From: an uncultured Anaerotignum sp.
Lineage (GTDB): Bacteria; Bacillota; Clostridia; Lachnospirales; Anaerotignaceae
NCBI GenBank assembly: GCA_910578425.1
Contig: CAJTQX010000048.1
Location: 1 to 18,588, forward strand
Length of the DNA stretch: 18,588 bases
Direction: 5' to 3'
Both the position numbers and the translations under genes were made by a program. Numbering within the stretch: the stretch's first letter is position 1; each line of letters begins with the position of its first letter. This document shows positions 1-7,542 of this stretch, piece by piece. The notes under the pieces were generated by a model. It had not been told where the DNA came from. It searched no databases and worked only from the letters and a program-made list of their open reading frames with translations.

Positions 1-572
1 GCTGCTTGAATAATTTTAACCTATAAACTTTGTCTAACTTTTCGGGGGCACTTCAATCTGGCTGGGCCTTTTTGTTTTATTTTTTTCAGGAGTTTTTATT
101 TCAAATGGAATCTCTGCGTCAAATCTTTTGTTATCTGAGACTGGTCTGACAGATTCTGTGGGGGAGGGGTGTAGGAAAAGACGGCGCAGGGTGTAAACAG
201 GTACATGCAGGTCTGGTTTTCAACTGCTGTTTTTTCTGTGCGGATAATTGCGTTTTGTGACACTGCTTATGGGTACGGCAATGGAATGGATTGAAATTCA
301 AATTGATTTTAGAATGTAAACTACATATGATTTGTTAAAGTTTATTAACATCTACCAAATTTCAGCCAAATATTGTATCATAATAAGTATTAGTCAATAG
401 GATTCGGATGATCTCTGCTGCCGCTTGGAAGAAAAAACACAATATGTGACATTTTATGGCATACGATTTTGACGTTTTTTGTCTTATTTTTTCCATACTT
501 AGACTAATCCGTAATCTATTCCGTAGTGTTTTTGGACTTTTTTGTTTACGATGGTCTAAAGGGGTCGAAAAT
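1..572. other. Non-coding stretch upstream of the HTH gene
   Basis: No convincing gene is visible. The open frames here are short and lack ribosome binding sites or recognisable protein composition. The DNA is AT-rich with homopolymer T runs. A possible but weak promoter for the next gene is TTGACG at 469-474 with CATACT at 494-499 (19 bp spacer, longer than ideal). I see no riboswitch or RNA gene that I can name. Confidence 0.5.
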
Positions 573-791
573 ATGCCGGAGAGAGAAGCACTCGCAAAAT
601 ATCTGAAAGAATATCGTAAAGAATGCAATGAAACTCAGGTTGAATTTGCGTTTCATATCGGCATAAGTGTAGAGGAATTGAGCCTTTTGGAACGGCTGAA
701 AGGCAATCCGAATTTGAATACACTACAAAAAATTGCAGCATATACGGGCGATACGGTTTCCGACCTCTTGCAGGTGGAAGATAAAAATTAG
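573..791 (+). CDS. Small XRE/Cro-CI-type helix-turn-helix protein
   Basis: A 72-residue protein that is essentially one helix-turn-helix domain, so it probably binds DNA as a small transcriptional regulator. Residues 6-66 fit the five-helix XRE fold: a first helix (ALAKYLKEYRKE), the turn-bearing pair around T21-Q22 to L38 (TQVEFAFHIGISVEELSLLE), then N-P-N-L-N-T-L-Q-K-I-A at 45-55, typical of the fourth helix, and a final D-LL near 64-66. The start is ATG 573, because AAAGGGG at 558-564 lies 8 bases upstream; the frame stays open further upstream but without another good start. There is no effector or dimerisation domain. The next small gene begins 49 bases downstream on the same strand and may be co-transcribed. 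Targets are unknown. Confidence 0.75.
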   Translation: MPEREALAKYLKEYRKECNETQVEFAFHIGISVEELSLLERLKGNPNLNTLQKIAAYTGDTVSDLLQVEDKN

Positions 792-840
792 GCGGGCGGG
801 CAGGCACCCTGCAATATGCCGCCGGAAAGAAGGGATACGG

Positions 841-1095
841 ATGTACAAAGCATTGCTGGACGGATATTTTGCATCGGAGGAATATGCAGAAACGGAGCAG
901 GGAAAGCCATATTTAGAGCTGATTGCATTTTTGCGGGAGCATTTGGATGATGAGGCATTTTTAGATTTTGAAATGATTTTGCATACACAAATCATCCACA
1001 CAGCTGAAAACGCGTTTATCGCAGGCTACACTGCCAAGCCGGATAACGGCGCGCGTTTTCTGCGCAGACAGCGGAAGGGGCGCAGAGTCAGATGA
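841..1095 (+). CDS. Small helical protein of unknown function (DUF6809-like)
   Basis: An 84-residue soluble protein, predicted mostly alpha-helical with no membrane segment. The start is ATG 841, preceded by AGAAGGG near 829-835. The central region reads Y-x-E-L-I-A-F-L-R-E-H-L, then F-L-D-F-E-x-x-L, then A-E-N-A-F-I-A-G-Y. This lines up with the minus-strand 81-residue protein at 13276-13521 (Y-x-x-M-x-D-F-L-x-x-H-L, Y-L-E-A-E-x-L-L, E-Q-E-S-F-Y-A-G-M), so the two appear to be distant paralogues. The architecture (two helices, a final E-x-x-F-x-x-G) resembles the short clostridial proteins grouped as DUF6809; I make that link from memory and with caution. The tail after residue 66 is Arg-rich and may be poorly conserved. 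Function unknown. Confidence 0.6.
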   Translation: MYKALLDGYFASEEYAETEQGKPYLELIAFLREHLDDEAFLDFEMILHTQIIHTAENAFIAGYTAKPDNGARFLRRQRKGRRVR

Positions 1096-1119
1096 AAAAC
1101 GGAAACCGCCTGTAGGGTG

Positions 1120-1276
1120 CGCTGCCATAAGAAGATTTCTTTTTTGAAATACTTGAAATATCAAGACCGTTCAAAGCGGTTTCTGTTTTGGAAAAACTTT
1201 CTCTGGCAGCAGGCGTTGGCGTTTGCGTTTAGAAATCAATCGAAAAGAACAATATGCTTTCTTGTGTCAAGCCGCC
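1120..1276 (-). repeat. Dispersed intergenic repeat, copy A
   Basis: Read on the minus strand, this segment starts GGCGGCTTGAC, continues with CATATTGTTC and GATTGATTTCT, then CTGCTGCCAGAGA, and ends with GTATTTCAAAAAAG and CTTATGGCAGCG. The same ordered blocks occur at 14970-15108 (plus strand) and, internally shortened, at 13651-13716. An 8-bp inverted repeat, AAACCGCC (1103-1110) and GGCGGTTT (1371-1378), brackets this copy. It contains no plausible gene. Confidence 0.8.
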
Positions 1277-1380
1277 CTGGGCAGTGTCGTCACAAGTGTC
1301 TGCACACGCTTTTCCGACAAAATTATGTTCGAAAATACGTATCCATGACTCAGGACGACACTGCCTAAAAGGCGGTTTTT
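1271..1380 (+). terminator. Long stem-loop with T tract (terminator-like)
   Basis: GGCAGTGTCGTC at 1280-1291 pairs perfectly with GACGACACTGCC at 1354-1365. Outside it CCGCC (1272-1276) pairs with GGCGG (1371-1375), which is followed by TTTTT. The loop is about 60 bases. It could terminate transcripts from the small genes upstream, or be a structured RNA end associated with repeat copy A. The large loop makes a simple intrinsic terminator uncertain. Confidence 0.45.
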
Positions 1381-1407
1381 CATCTGTTTGAAAAATGCCG
1401 GAGAAGG

Positions 1408-1430
1408 ACATTTGCCATAATGGTAAATGT
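1408..1430. promoter_or_regulatory. 23-bp near-perfect palindrome upstream of the panB-like operon
   Basis: ACATTTGCCAT (1408-1418) and ATGGTAAATGT (1420-1430) form an 11-bp inverted repeat around a central A, with one mismatch (G against T). This size and symmetry suit a dimeric repressor or activator site. It lies about 240 bp upstream of the predicted promoter, so a role in that operon is only a guess. Confidence 0.4.
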
Positions 1431-1671
1431 GCATAAATTGACTGTGCAATTTTATTGAAAATCCATTATGCAAAGCTCGAAAATACGGAGGGAAAAGATA
1501 CAAAAAAAATCAATTTGTATCATAAAATTCATCTTAGCATGAACCAATACGCACAAAATCAAAAGCAGAAAAAGAATAAAAGCCATTTCTGCTGTGAAAT
1601 AAAAGAAAAGGTACATATCGAAATCGGGAATTTGTTGAAAAAAATACGCCTATATGTGCAATATTATTCAT

Positions 1672-1701
1672 TTTACAGAAAAAGCGTATTGGGGTTATGA
1701 T
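1672..1701 (+). promoter_or_regulatory. Predicted sigma-A promoter of the panB-like operon
   Basis: TTTACA (1672-1677) and TATGAT (1696-1701) are 18 bp apart and each matches the consensus at five of six positions. This gives a leader of about 55 bases before ATG 1763. An inverted repeat, AATACGC (1643-1649) and GCGTATT (1684-1690), straddles the -35 box and could be an operator, possibly for the LysR-type regulator encoded downstream. Confidence 0.5.
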
Positions 1702-1762
1702 GGTTGTATAAATAAAAATCAGGACGGAATTTTGACGGCAGGAGCGGAAGGGAGTTTTGGAT

Positions 1763-2629
1763 ATGGCAAAGAAAAAAACAATTTTAGACCTCTATAAAAT
1801 GAAAGAAAATGGGGAAAAGGCAGCTTGGATTGTACTGTATGACAGCTGCTACGCTTCTTACGCAGAGGAGGCCGGCATGGATATGATTCTTTGCGGGGAC
1901 TCTATGGGCATGATCGTTTACGGGCATAACGGGACAGTGCCGGTTACGATGGACATGAGCATTGCACATTGTCAGGGGGTACGCAGGGGCGCGCCGAACA
2001 CTTATCTGATCGGCGACCTGCCGTTTGGTGCGTACCACGCAAGCACGGAGGACGCAGTGCGCAACGCGGTACGATTCTACAAAGAGGCAGATGTGGATGC
2101 TGTGAAGCTGGAAGGCGGTGTAGCCGTTGCGGATAAGATCAAGGCGATCACAGAGGCTGGCATGGTCGTATTTGGGCATATCGGGCTGACGCCGCAAAGC
2201 TCGGCTTCTATGGGCGGCTTTAAGGCACAGGGCAGAACAACAGACAGCGCGCGGGCCGTCATTGAAGACGCTATTGCCGTTTATAAGGCGGGTGCGCGGA
2301 CGCTCCTTTTGGAGGGCGTGCCGGAAGAAGTTTGCGCATATGTGCATAAAATGCTGCCGATTCCTGTTTACGGTATTGGCGCGGGCGTTGAGTGCGATGG
2401 GCAGGTTATTCTTGCGGCGGATTCCCTTGGAATGTATAAAAACTTTACGCCGAAATTCGTAAAAAAATATGCAAGCATCGCTGAGGTTGCGACAAAGGGT
2501 ATGGAGGATTATATAAAAGACGTGAAGGAGGGCGTATTCCCCGGACCGGAGCATAAATATAAAATTTCCGGCGACAAAGAGGAATTTGATCAGCTCTTCG
2601 CGGAAATGGAACAATATTTTAAGAATTAA
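1763..2629 (+). CDS. PanB-family 3-methyl-2-oxobutanoate hydroxymethyltransferase homologue
   Basis: A 288-residue TIM-barrel enzyme of the PEP mutase/PanB superfamily. Classical PanB transfers a hydroxymethyl group from methylene-tetrahydrofolate to 2-oxoisovalerate, giving ketopantoate. The known active-site positions are all present: Mg ligands D46 (in GDSMGM) and D85 (in GDLPF), K115 and E117 (KLEGG), H139 (GHIGLTPQS) and catalytic E184 (LLLEGVP), plus the GIGAG-x-x-CDGQ loop at 204-214. Length is slightly above the usual 260-280. ATG 1763 is preferred over TTG 1757 because AAGGGAG (1748-1754) sits 8 bases before the ATG. It is first in an operon with an aminotransferase and a cyclase-fold hydrolase, not with panC or panD, so the true substrate may be another 2-oxo acid. 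Family assignment is firm; the pathway is inferred. Confidence 0.9.
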   Translation: MAKKKTILDLYKMKENGEKAAWIVLYDSCYASYAEEAGMDMILCGDSMGMIVYGHNGTVPVTMDMSIAHCQGVRRGAPNTYLIGDLPFGAYHASTEDAVRNAVRFYKEADVDAVKLEGGVAVADKIKAITEAGMVVFGHIGLTPQSSASMGGFKAQGRTTDSARAVIEDAIAVYKAGARTLLLEGVPEEVCAYVHKMLPIPVYGIGAGVECDGQVILAADSLGMYKNFTPKFVKKYASIAEVATKGMEDYIKDVKEGVFPGPEHKYKISGDKEEFDQLFAEMEQYFKN

Positions 2630-2641
2630 GGAGGGAGCGCA

Positions 2642-3844
2642 ATGCCGGAATTTGCACAAAGAATGCAGGATATGGAAAAAACTGCTGTGATCATACGAAA
2701 ACTGTTTAATGCAATGTCCGATCCGGAAACAATTTCTTTCGGCGGCGGCGCGCCTGCGCATGAGGGGCTGCCGATTGAACAGGTTCGGGAAATTTGCAGC
2801 GAGGTAATCACAAGGGACAGACGCGGCGTGGAGGCACTTCAATATGGTACGGTGCTGGGCGTGAAGGACCTGCGGGAGGCAGTTGTGAATCAGTTGCTGA
2901 AACCAAAGGGCGTGGACGCTGATATTGATGAAATTCTGATTGTAAACGGCGGCCTGGAAACGATGAATCTGCTCTGTCAGGTTTATATCAACCCCGGCGA
3001 CGTCATTCTGGTGGAATCTCCGACGTTTGTACACTGTGTGGAGATTTTTGAAATGTTTCAGGCAAAGTGTATTGCGGTGGAATGTGATGAATATGGCATG
3101 ATGCCGGAGGATGTGGAGAAAAAAATAAAGGAATATCACCCGAAGTTTGTATATGTTATCCCTACTTTCCAGAACCCTACAGGCAAAACCCTGCCTGCCG
3201 ACCGCAGAGAACGGCTGGCACAGTTGGGCAGCCAGTATGACGTGATCATTCTGGAGGACGACCCTTATCAGGAACTGCGGTACAGCGGGGAACCACTGCC
3301 GCCTATCAAATCCTTTGATAAAACAGGACATACTGTTTACGCCAACAGTTTTTCAAAAATATTTTCTCCGGGCAGCAGGCTGGGGTTTGTGCATGCCACA
3401 AAGGATATCATCATGAAGCTGTTTGATGCGAAAACGGCAACCAATTCACATACTTCATCGCTGGCACAGGTGGTCTGCGCAGAGTTTTTCAACCGCGGAT
3501 ATTTTGCGGAACACCTGAAAAAAGTCTGCGCGATACATAAGGAACGCAGAGATGTGATGATGTCATGTATTGATAAATATTTCCCTGAGGGTACGAAAAA
3601 GGTCTTTCCGGACGGCGGACTGTTTACATGGGTAGAACTGCCCGATGGGCTGGATACAGAAGAACTGCTGAAAGAGGCAAACGAGCAGAAGGTGCATTAT
3701 ATTGCCGGAGCCGGCTTCTTTGTGGAAGGCGGCGGGAAAGGCAGGAATTGTATGCGCATCAGCTTTGGCAATGTTACGCCGGAAAAAATTGAGATTGGCA
3801 TGAAGCGGCTGGGCGAGATGTTCTGCTCGAAGCTGGGCCGGTAA
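2642..3844 (+). CDS. Class I PLP-dependent aminotransferase (LysN/MocR-like fold)
   Basis: A 400-residue fold-type I aminotransferase, expected to move an amino group between an amino acid and a 2-oxo acid in the cytoplasm. Visible landmarks: GGG near 34-36, the YG-x-x-x-G-x-x-x-LR segment at 68-78, N178-P-T-G (PLP ring binding), D206/D207-P-Y (pyridine nitrogen and 3'-OH contacts), S-x-x-K239 (Schiff-base lysine), R246 (PLP phosphate) and R372 in MRISFG (substrate carboxylate). It resembles the 2-aminoadipate/aromatic aminotransferase group, but lacks the N-terminal GntR domain of MocR regulators, so it is an enzyme. AGGAGGG overlapping the upstream stop codon gives tight coupling to the PanB-like gene, with 12 bases between the genes. 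The natural partner is probably the 2-oxo acid made or used by that enzyme (inference). Exact specificity cannot be read from the sequence. Confidence 0.9.
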   Translation: MPEFAQRMQDMEKTAVIIRKLFNAMSDPETISFGGGAPAHEGLPIEQVREICSEVITRDRRGVEALQYGTVLGVKDLREAVVNQLLKPKGVDADIDEILIVNGGLETMNLLCQVYINPGDVILVESPTFVHCVEIFEMFQAKCIAVECDEYGMMPEDVEKKIKEYHPKFVYVIPTFQNPTGKTLPADRRERLAQLGSQYDVIILEDDPYQELRYSGEPLPPIKSFDKTGHTVYANSFSKIFSPGSRLGFVHATKDIIMKLFDAKTATNSHTSSLAQVVCAEFFNRGYFAEHLKKVCAIHKERRDVMMSCIDKYFPEGTKKVFPDGGLFTWVELPDGLDTEELLKEANEQKVHYIAGAGFFVEGGGKGRNCMRISFGNVTPEKIEIGMKRLGEMFCSKLGR

Positions 3845-3877
3845 AACCGAAACGCGCGGAAGAACAGGAGGGATACA

Positions 3878-4612
3878 ATGGGAAAAATAAATCTGTGGGA
3901 AATGCTTGAAATGTGGAAAAAAGAATGTAAGTTCGTGGAGCTGTCCTATGAGGTTTCGCCGGAAACGCCCCATTGGTCAGGTTTTCCGGCAATGAGCGTT
4001 GCGATGCCGTTCGATTATCCGGTCGGGTTCCGTGTGCATGAATTTACGCTGGTCAGCCAGTATGGTACGCATGTTGACGCGCCGCTGCATTTCGTGCCGG
4101 GAACAAGGGGACTGCATGAGATTACGGCGGAGGAAATGATACTGCCGCTTTGTGTTGTGGACATTTCCAAAAAGGTGGCGGAGAATGTGGATTATGCTGC
4201 AACGGAACAGGATATCAGGGACTGGGAAAGCCAGTACGGGCAGATTCCGGAAAATGCGTTTGTCGCGCTCCGCAGCGACTGGTCGAAGCGCGGCGATATG
4301 GATAACTATGATGCGGAGGGGAACAAGCATTATCCCGGCTGGGCGTTGGACGCTCTGAAATTCCTTGTTGAGCAGAGAAATGTTGCTGCTGTCGGACACG
4401 AAACCTCTGACACAGATGCGGCAGTGGACTCCGTGAAGCATGGCTATATCTGCGAAACATATATTTTGGAACAGGAACGTTACCAGATTGAACTGATGCG
4501 GAACCTTTCAGAGATGCCGCCTGTGGGCAGCGTGATTTTCTGCGGGTTTCCAAAGGCAAAAGATGCATCGGGCTTTACGGCGCGCTGTATAGCGGTTTGC
4601 CCGAAGGATTGA
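3878..4612 (+). CDS. Cyclase-family metal-dependent hydrolase (kynurenine formamidase-like)
   Basis: A 244-residue protein of the cyclase family (PF04199), which includes bacterial arylformamidase KynB and isatin hydrolase; members hydrolyse amide or lactam bonds using Zn or Mn. The signature is seen as Q61-Y-G-T-H65-V-D67-A-P-L-H71-F, followed by G-H174-E175-T-S-D-T-D in the second half. The family norm is H-x-G-T-H-x-D-x-P-x-H, so the first metal-ligand His is Gln here, suggesting altered metal binding or a distinct subfamily. The start has AGGAGGG 5 bases upstream. It is third in the operon, 33 bases after the aminotransferase, and is followed by a strong terminator. No tryptophan-degradation genes are present, so a kynurenine role is unlikely. 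A role in opening or closing a ring on the operon's product is a guess. Confidence 0.85.
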   Translation: MGKINLWEMLEMWKKECKFVELSYEVSPETPHWSGFPAMSVAMPFDYPVGFRVHEFTLVSQYGTHVDAPLHFVPGTRGLHEITAEEMILPLCVVDISKKVAENVDYAATEQDIRDWESQYGQIPENAFVALRSDWSKRGDMDNYDAEGNKHYPGWALDALKFLVEQRNVAAVGHETSDTDAAVDSVKHGYICETYILEQERYQIELMRNLSEMPPVGSVIFCGFPKAKDASGFTARCIAVCPKD

Positions 4613-4652
4613 CGGCGGGAATGTTTACATTTTTTAATAGATAAAAGGCGGG

Positions 4653-4691
4653 GCCCTGTTCTTTTGGAGTTTGAAAAGGATGGGGCTTTTT
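4653..4691 (+). terminator. Intrinsic terminator of the panB-like operon
   Basis: GCCCTGTTCTTTT (4653-4665) pairs along its full 13 bases, including G-U pairs, with AAAAGGATGGGGC (4674-4686), leaving an 8-base loop and followed by TTTTT (4687-4691). It lies 40 bases after the cyclase-family stop. The rest of the gap to 4919 shows no convincing gene. Confidence 0.8.
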
Positions 4692-4919
4692 GTTTGGAAT
4701 GTTTTGAGAAACAGGCTGCTGAATGGCTGGATTCCCCGAGGTATGTTTTTGCTTTATTTTCGAGATATCCCTGTTTTATCGGGAGAAAATATGATATTCT
4801 TATTAAAGAAAGCATACGCTTCAGAAAGGCTGTGCCTGCACGAAACGCTGAAAATGGCTGGCTGATAGCATGGCGGAAGCGGGAAAAGAACAGGAGAGCG
4901 GGAGAAAGCCGGTGGAGAA

Positions 4920-5861
4920 ATGTCATTATGGAATTACGCGATATTTGATTTGATCGTAACAACGGGAAACCTGCGGCGGGCGGCGGGGCTGATGAATCTT
5001 TCGGCTTCGGCGGTGAGCCATTCTTTGACGAAGCTGGAAAAAGAGTTTGGCTTTCCTCTGCTGAAAAGGGACAGGACGGGAATCGAACTGACGGAATACG
5101 GACGGGAAATACTGCCGCATATCCGCGCTGTCCTTGCGATGGATCAGAAGCTGCACGCCGAGATTGAACGTATCAGCGGCATCATACGCGGAAGTATCAG
5201 GATTGGCGTAATCAACAGTATTTGCAGCACGTGGCTGCCCGCTATCATACGACAGATGCGGCGGGAATACCCTGAGGTCAGGGTAAGCATCATACAGGGC
5301 GGATATGACGATATGGAGCGGGGGCTTTGCGAGGGCACACTTGACCTGGCGTTTGTTTCCATGCCGACAAAGCGCGATATTTCGGCAATTCCACTGCTCA
5401 GGGACAGGCTTCTCTGCGCAACGCCAAGGGATTTTATACCGCGGAATAAGGAGTACATCACGATTGATGAAATCAGGGAGCAGGAAGTGATTGTACCGGG
5501 AACAGGCTCGGATTTTGACGCCATTGCGTTTATAAAGGAAAACAACCTTGAGCTGGAAATGCCGCATAACATCATTGAGGACAGTTCTATTATTGCATTG
5601 GTGGAAAGCGGGCTGGGTATAACGATTGTGCCGGAGCTGGTATTGCAAAGCGTGAAAGGAAATGTCAATGTGTATCCGATCGAGAGCGCGCCATATCGAC
5701 TGATCGGCATAGCCACACAGAAAAGCGAGTTTACCACAGCGGCGGCAGATGTGATGCTGAAAATGATTCTGAATTATGTACAGGTTGAATATTCACAGGA
5801 TATGCCATATTTCAGAAAAGAAAAGCGGACAGAAAAAAAAGAAAACGGGGAAGAAGAATAA
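4920..5861 (+). CDS. LysR-type transcriptional regulator
   Basis: A 313-residue LTTR. Residues 1-60 form the winged helix-turn-helix (a first helix ending in TTGNLRRAAGLMNLSASAVS, then HSLTKLEKEFGFPLLKR and the wing up to LTEYG). A linker helix follows at about 65-88, then the two-lobed periplasmic-binding-like effector domain from about 90 (GSIRIGV) to 290, including E-x-G-L-G-I-T-I-V-P, typical of the second lobe. The C-terminus (RKEKRTEKKENG...) is an unusual charged tail. ATG 4920 gives the full-length HTH, although the GGAG at 4914-4917 is close to the start. It lies 307 bases after the three-gene metabolic operon on the same strand and beyond that operon's terminator. Regulating that operon is the simplest inference, but no binding site is proven. 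The effector is unknown. Confidence 0.9.
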   Translation: MSLWNYAIFDLIVTTGNLRRAAGLMNLSASAVSHSLTKLEKEFGFPLLKRDRTGIELTEYGREILPHIRAVLAMDQKLHAEIERISGIIRGSIRIGVINSICSTWLPAIIRQMRREYPEVRVSIIQGGYDDMERGLCEGTLDLAFVSMPTKRDISAIPLLRDRLLCATPRDFIPRNKEYITIDEIREQEVIVPGTGSDFDAIAFIKENNLELEMPHNIIEDSSIIALVESGLGITIVPELVLQSVKGNVNVYPIESAPYRLIGIATQKSEFTTAAADVMLKMILNYVQVEYSQDMPYFRKEKRTEKKENGEEE

Positions 5862-5942
5862 CAGAACAGGGCCGGATGGGTCTATCATATGCAGAGGCCC
5901 TTTGATACGCGTGTCAACAGCAGAAACCTTTCTGCTGAACGC

Positions 5943-5971
5943 TTGTCTTTTTCCGGCGTTTCCTCTATAAT
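5943..5971 (+). promoter_or_regulatory. Predicted promoter of the His-tailed protein/VOC operon
   Basis: TTGTCT (5943-5948) and a perfect TATAAT (5966-5971) are separated by 17 bp, predicting a start near 5978 and a leader of about 25 bases. Just upstream, a perfect 9-bp hairpin (CAGCAGAAA 5918-5926, TTTCTGCTG 5929-5937) may end lysR transcription or serve as an operator. AGGGCC/GGCCCT around 5867-5902 is a second possible lysR end structure. Confidence 0.7.
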
Positions 5972-6003
5972 GGAAAAAACGGGAAGAGAAAGGAGATTTT
6001 CTT

Positions 6004-7524
6004 TTGACAAATAAAGCGATGGAAGAAAGAATCAGCAGGCTTTCTGCCGATTATATTTACCAGCAGGCAGTCGGCAGTCTTCTGCTGACACTGATGAGTG
6101 CAATGGAAGATGCACAGAAAGGAACGGCTGACCTGCCTTTTGAAATACCGGAGGACGCCTTGCGGATCAAGAAAAAAATACAGGAATATCTGCTGGAGCT
6201 GGAAAACCTGCTGGACGGCGATGCGGAGACGCGCATGGCGGCGTTTGAGGACTGCGCTGCTCTGAAAACACAGTTGATTGGCATTTATGAAGCTGTTTAC
6301 AGCTATCTTTCGCAATGGAATGTGATATTTACGCTTGTGAGGGATCAGGTTTCTTTACGGAAGTATAAAGAAGAACACCTTTCGGAGAAACAAATTGAAT
6401 GGTCGCTGTTTTTTGCGGACTGCCATGCATTTATTGAGGAGCAGGAAACCCCTGAAAATAAGGCGGCGGCAATTGGACAACTGCTGAAATGCACGCCTCT
6501 GCGCATGGCGCGGGAGCGGTATTATGAGGAAATTCAGGGCATACTGGAAGATGCTTTCGCCGAGGAAAGCAAAGAGGCAATGGAGGCGGCTTTTCGCGCG
6601 TTCCTTTCCTTCTGCGCACCGCAGGAAAATCCGGATTACGGGGAATATTTTCCGGAAATCGCCCAGTGGATTGGACAGAAGCGCATGGTTCTGCCGCATA
6701 ACCTTTCTGATGACGAACTGGCTGAGCTGTATCAGGAGCTGGCGGATTTTCTGGATAAAATGCGCAAAATGGAGGAATATTTTTCCTGCATCTTCCACGA
6801 TATCAATTCCCTGCTTCTGCTGTTCTATCTGACATACAGCTTCGGGGAACTGACGGAAGGCAGCGCGGCCTATGCTGATCTTTATCATACTGTCTGTGAA
6901 TTTCTGCGGGACGAGCTGACCCTGACTGAAAAGGCGGCATATCTCGATACTCTCATGGAGCAGTTGGAGATTGCGGTCGAGCCTGTGATAGACAAAGCGA
7001 ATGCCATCGGCAAAGAGGAATATGAACTGCTGCAAAAAGCAGGCTCCTTTGAGGACTTTTCTGACGAAACGACAAAATTGCTTTTGACAGAGGATTTCAT
7101 ACGCAGCTGTTATTTTGCCGAATTGGAGGACGCTGTTTTTGCACCCAGCCTGCCTGACGGGCTGACGCCTGTGGAGGAAGGGGAGCGGAAAGCATTGATT
7201 CAGGCTTTTCTGACGAAAATACGGAACAGTCTGGATACCCTGCCTGCACAGATGCGGAAGATATTCATGCAGAACCTGCTGGGCTCACTGCCAACAAAAT
7301 ATACTGCGGAGGAAACCATTGAGCGGCTGATGGAGGCGGTTGATACCTGCATAACGGAGGAGCAGAAAGCGTTGATTGTGGATAAGGTCGGCACGGTGTT
7401 TGAAATCAGCGGCTATCATTCCATTACCGATGCGGACGAGGACGAATTTGACGATATGCATGGACATCATCACCATGACTGCGGCTGCGGGCATGATCAT
7501 CACCACGACCATCACCATCATTGA
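6004..7524 (+). CDS. Unrecognised 506-residue protein with a His-rich metal-binding tail
   Basis: I do not recognise a family. The protein is acidic, soluble and almost entirely alpha-helical by composition, with no signal peptide or clear membrane segment (a hydrophobic stretch near 270-280, INSLLLLFYLTYSF, looks like a buried helix). The striking part is the C-terminus: residues 486-506 hold 13 His and 2 Cys (a C-G-C-G centre flanked by HHHH, HHH and HHHH blocks), preceded by an acidic linker (DADEDEFDD). Such tails bind Ni, Zn, Co or Cu in metallochaperones and stores such as HypB, UreE and CooJ. The start is TTG 6004, because AGGAG (5991-5995) is 8 bases upstream and a perfect -10 box precedes it; ATG 6019 is the alternative. 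A VOC metalloenzyme gene follows 18 bases later, suggesting a metal link between them (inference). Confidence 0.85.
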   Translation: MTNKAMEERISRLSADYIYQQAVGSLLLTLMSAMEDAQKGTADLPFEIPEDALRIKKKIQEYLLELENLLDGDAETRMAAFEDCAALKTQLIGIYEAVYSYLSQWNVIFTLVRDQVSLRKYKEEHLSEKQIEWSLFFADCHAFIEEQETPENKAAAIGQLLKCTPLRMARERYYEEIQGILEDAFAEESKEAMEAAFRAFLSFCAPQENPDYGEYFPEIAQWIGQKRMVLPHNLSDDELAELYQELADFLDKMRKMEEYFSCIFHDINSLLLLFYLTYSFGELTEGSAAYADLYHTVCEFLRDELTLTEKAAYLDTLMEQLEIAVEPVIDKANAIGKEEYELLQKAGSFEDFSDETTKLLLTEDFIRSCYFAELEDAVFAPSLPDGLTPVEEGERKALIQAFLTKIRNSLDTLPAQMRKIFMQNLLGSLPTKYTAEETIERLMEAVDTCITEEQKALIVDKVGTVFEISGYHSITDADEDEFDDMHGHHHHDCGCGHDHHHDHHHH

Positions 7525-7542
7525 GAAAAAAAGGAGGCTGCT

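Noticed and set aside
88..112. Possible fourth copy of the dispersed repeat (TTTCAGG ... TATTTCAAATGGAA)
   Set aside because: Only a short AT-rich match with a 6-base insertion and no flanking blocks; too weak to claim.
1117..1368. Open frame of 83 codons across the repeat region
   Set aside because: It coincides with repeat copy A and the long hairpin; the same DNA recurs in other frames elsewhere, so coding is unlikely.
1784..3331. A 515-codon open frame on the minus strand
   Set aside because: It lies antisense to the PanB-like and aminotransferase genes, has Cys/His/Arg-rich, low-complexity composition, and lacks a ribosome binding site. It is a shadow frame.
4664..4948. Open frame between the metabolic operon and the LysR gene
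   Set aside because: It starts inside the terminator hairpin at 4653-4691 and shows no domain or codon pattern like its neighbours.
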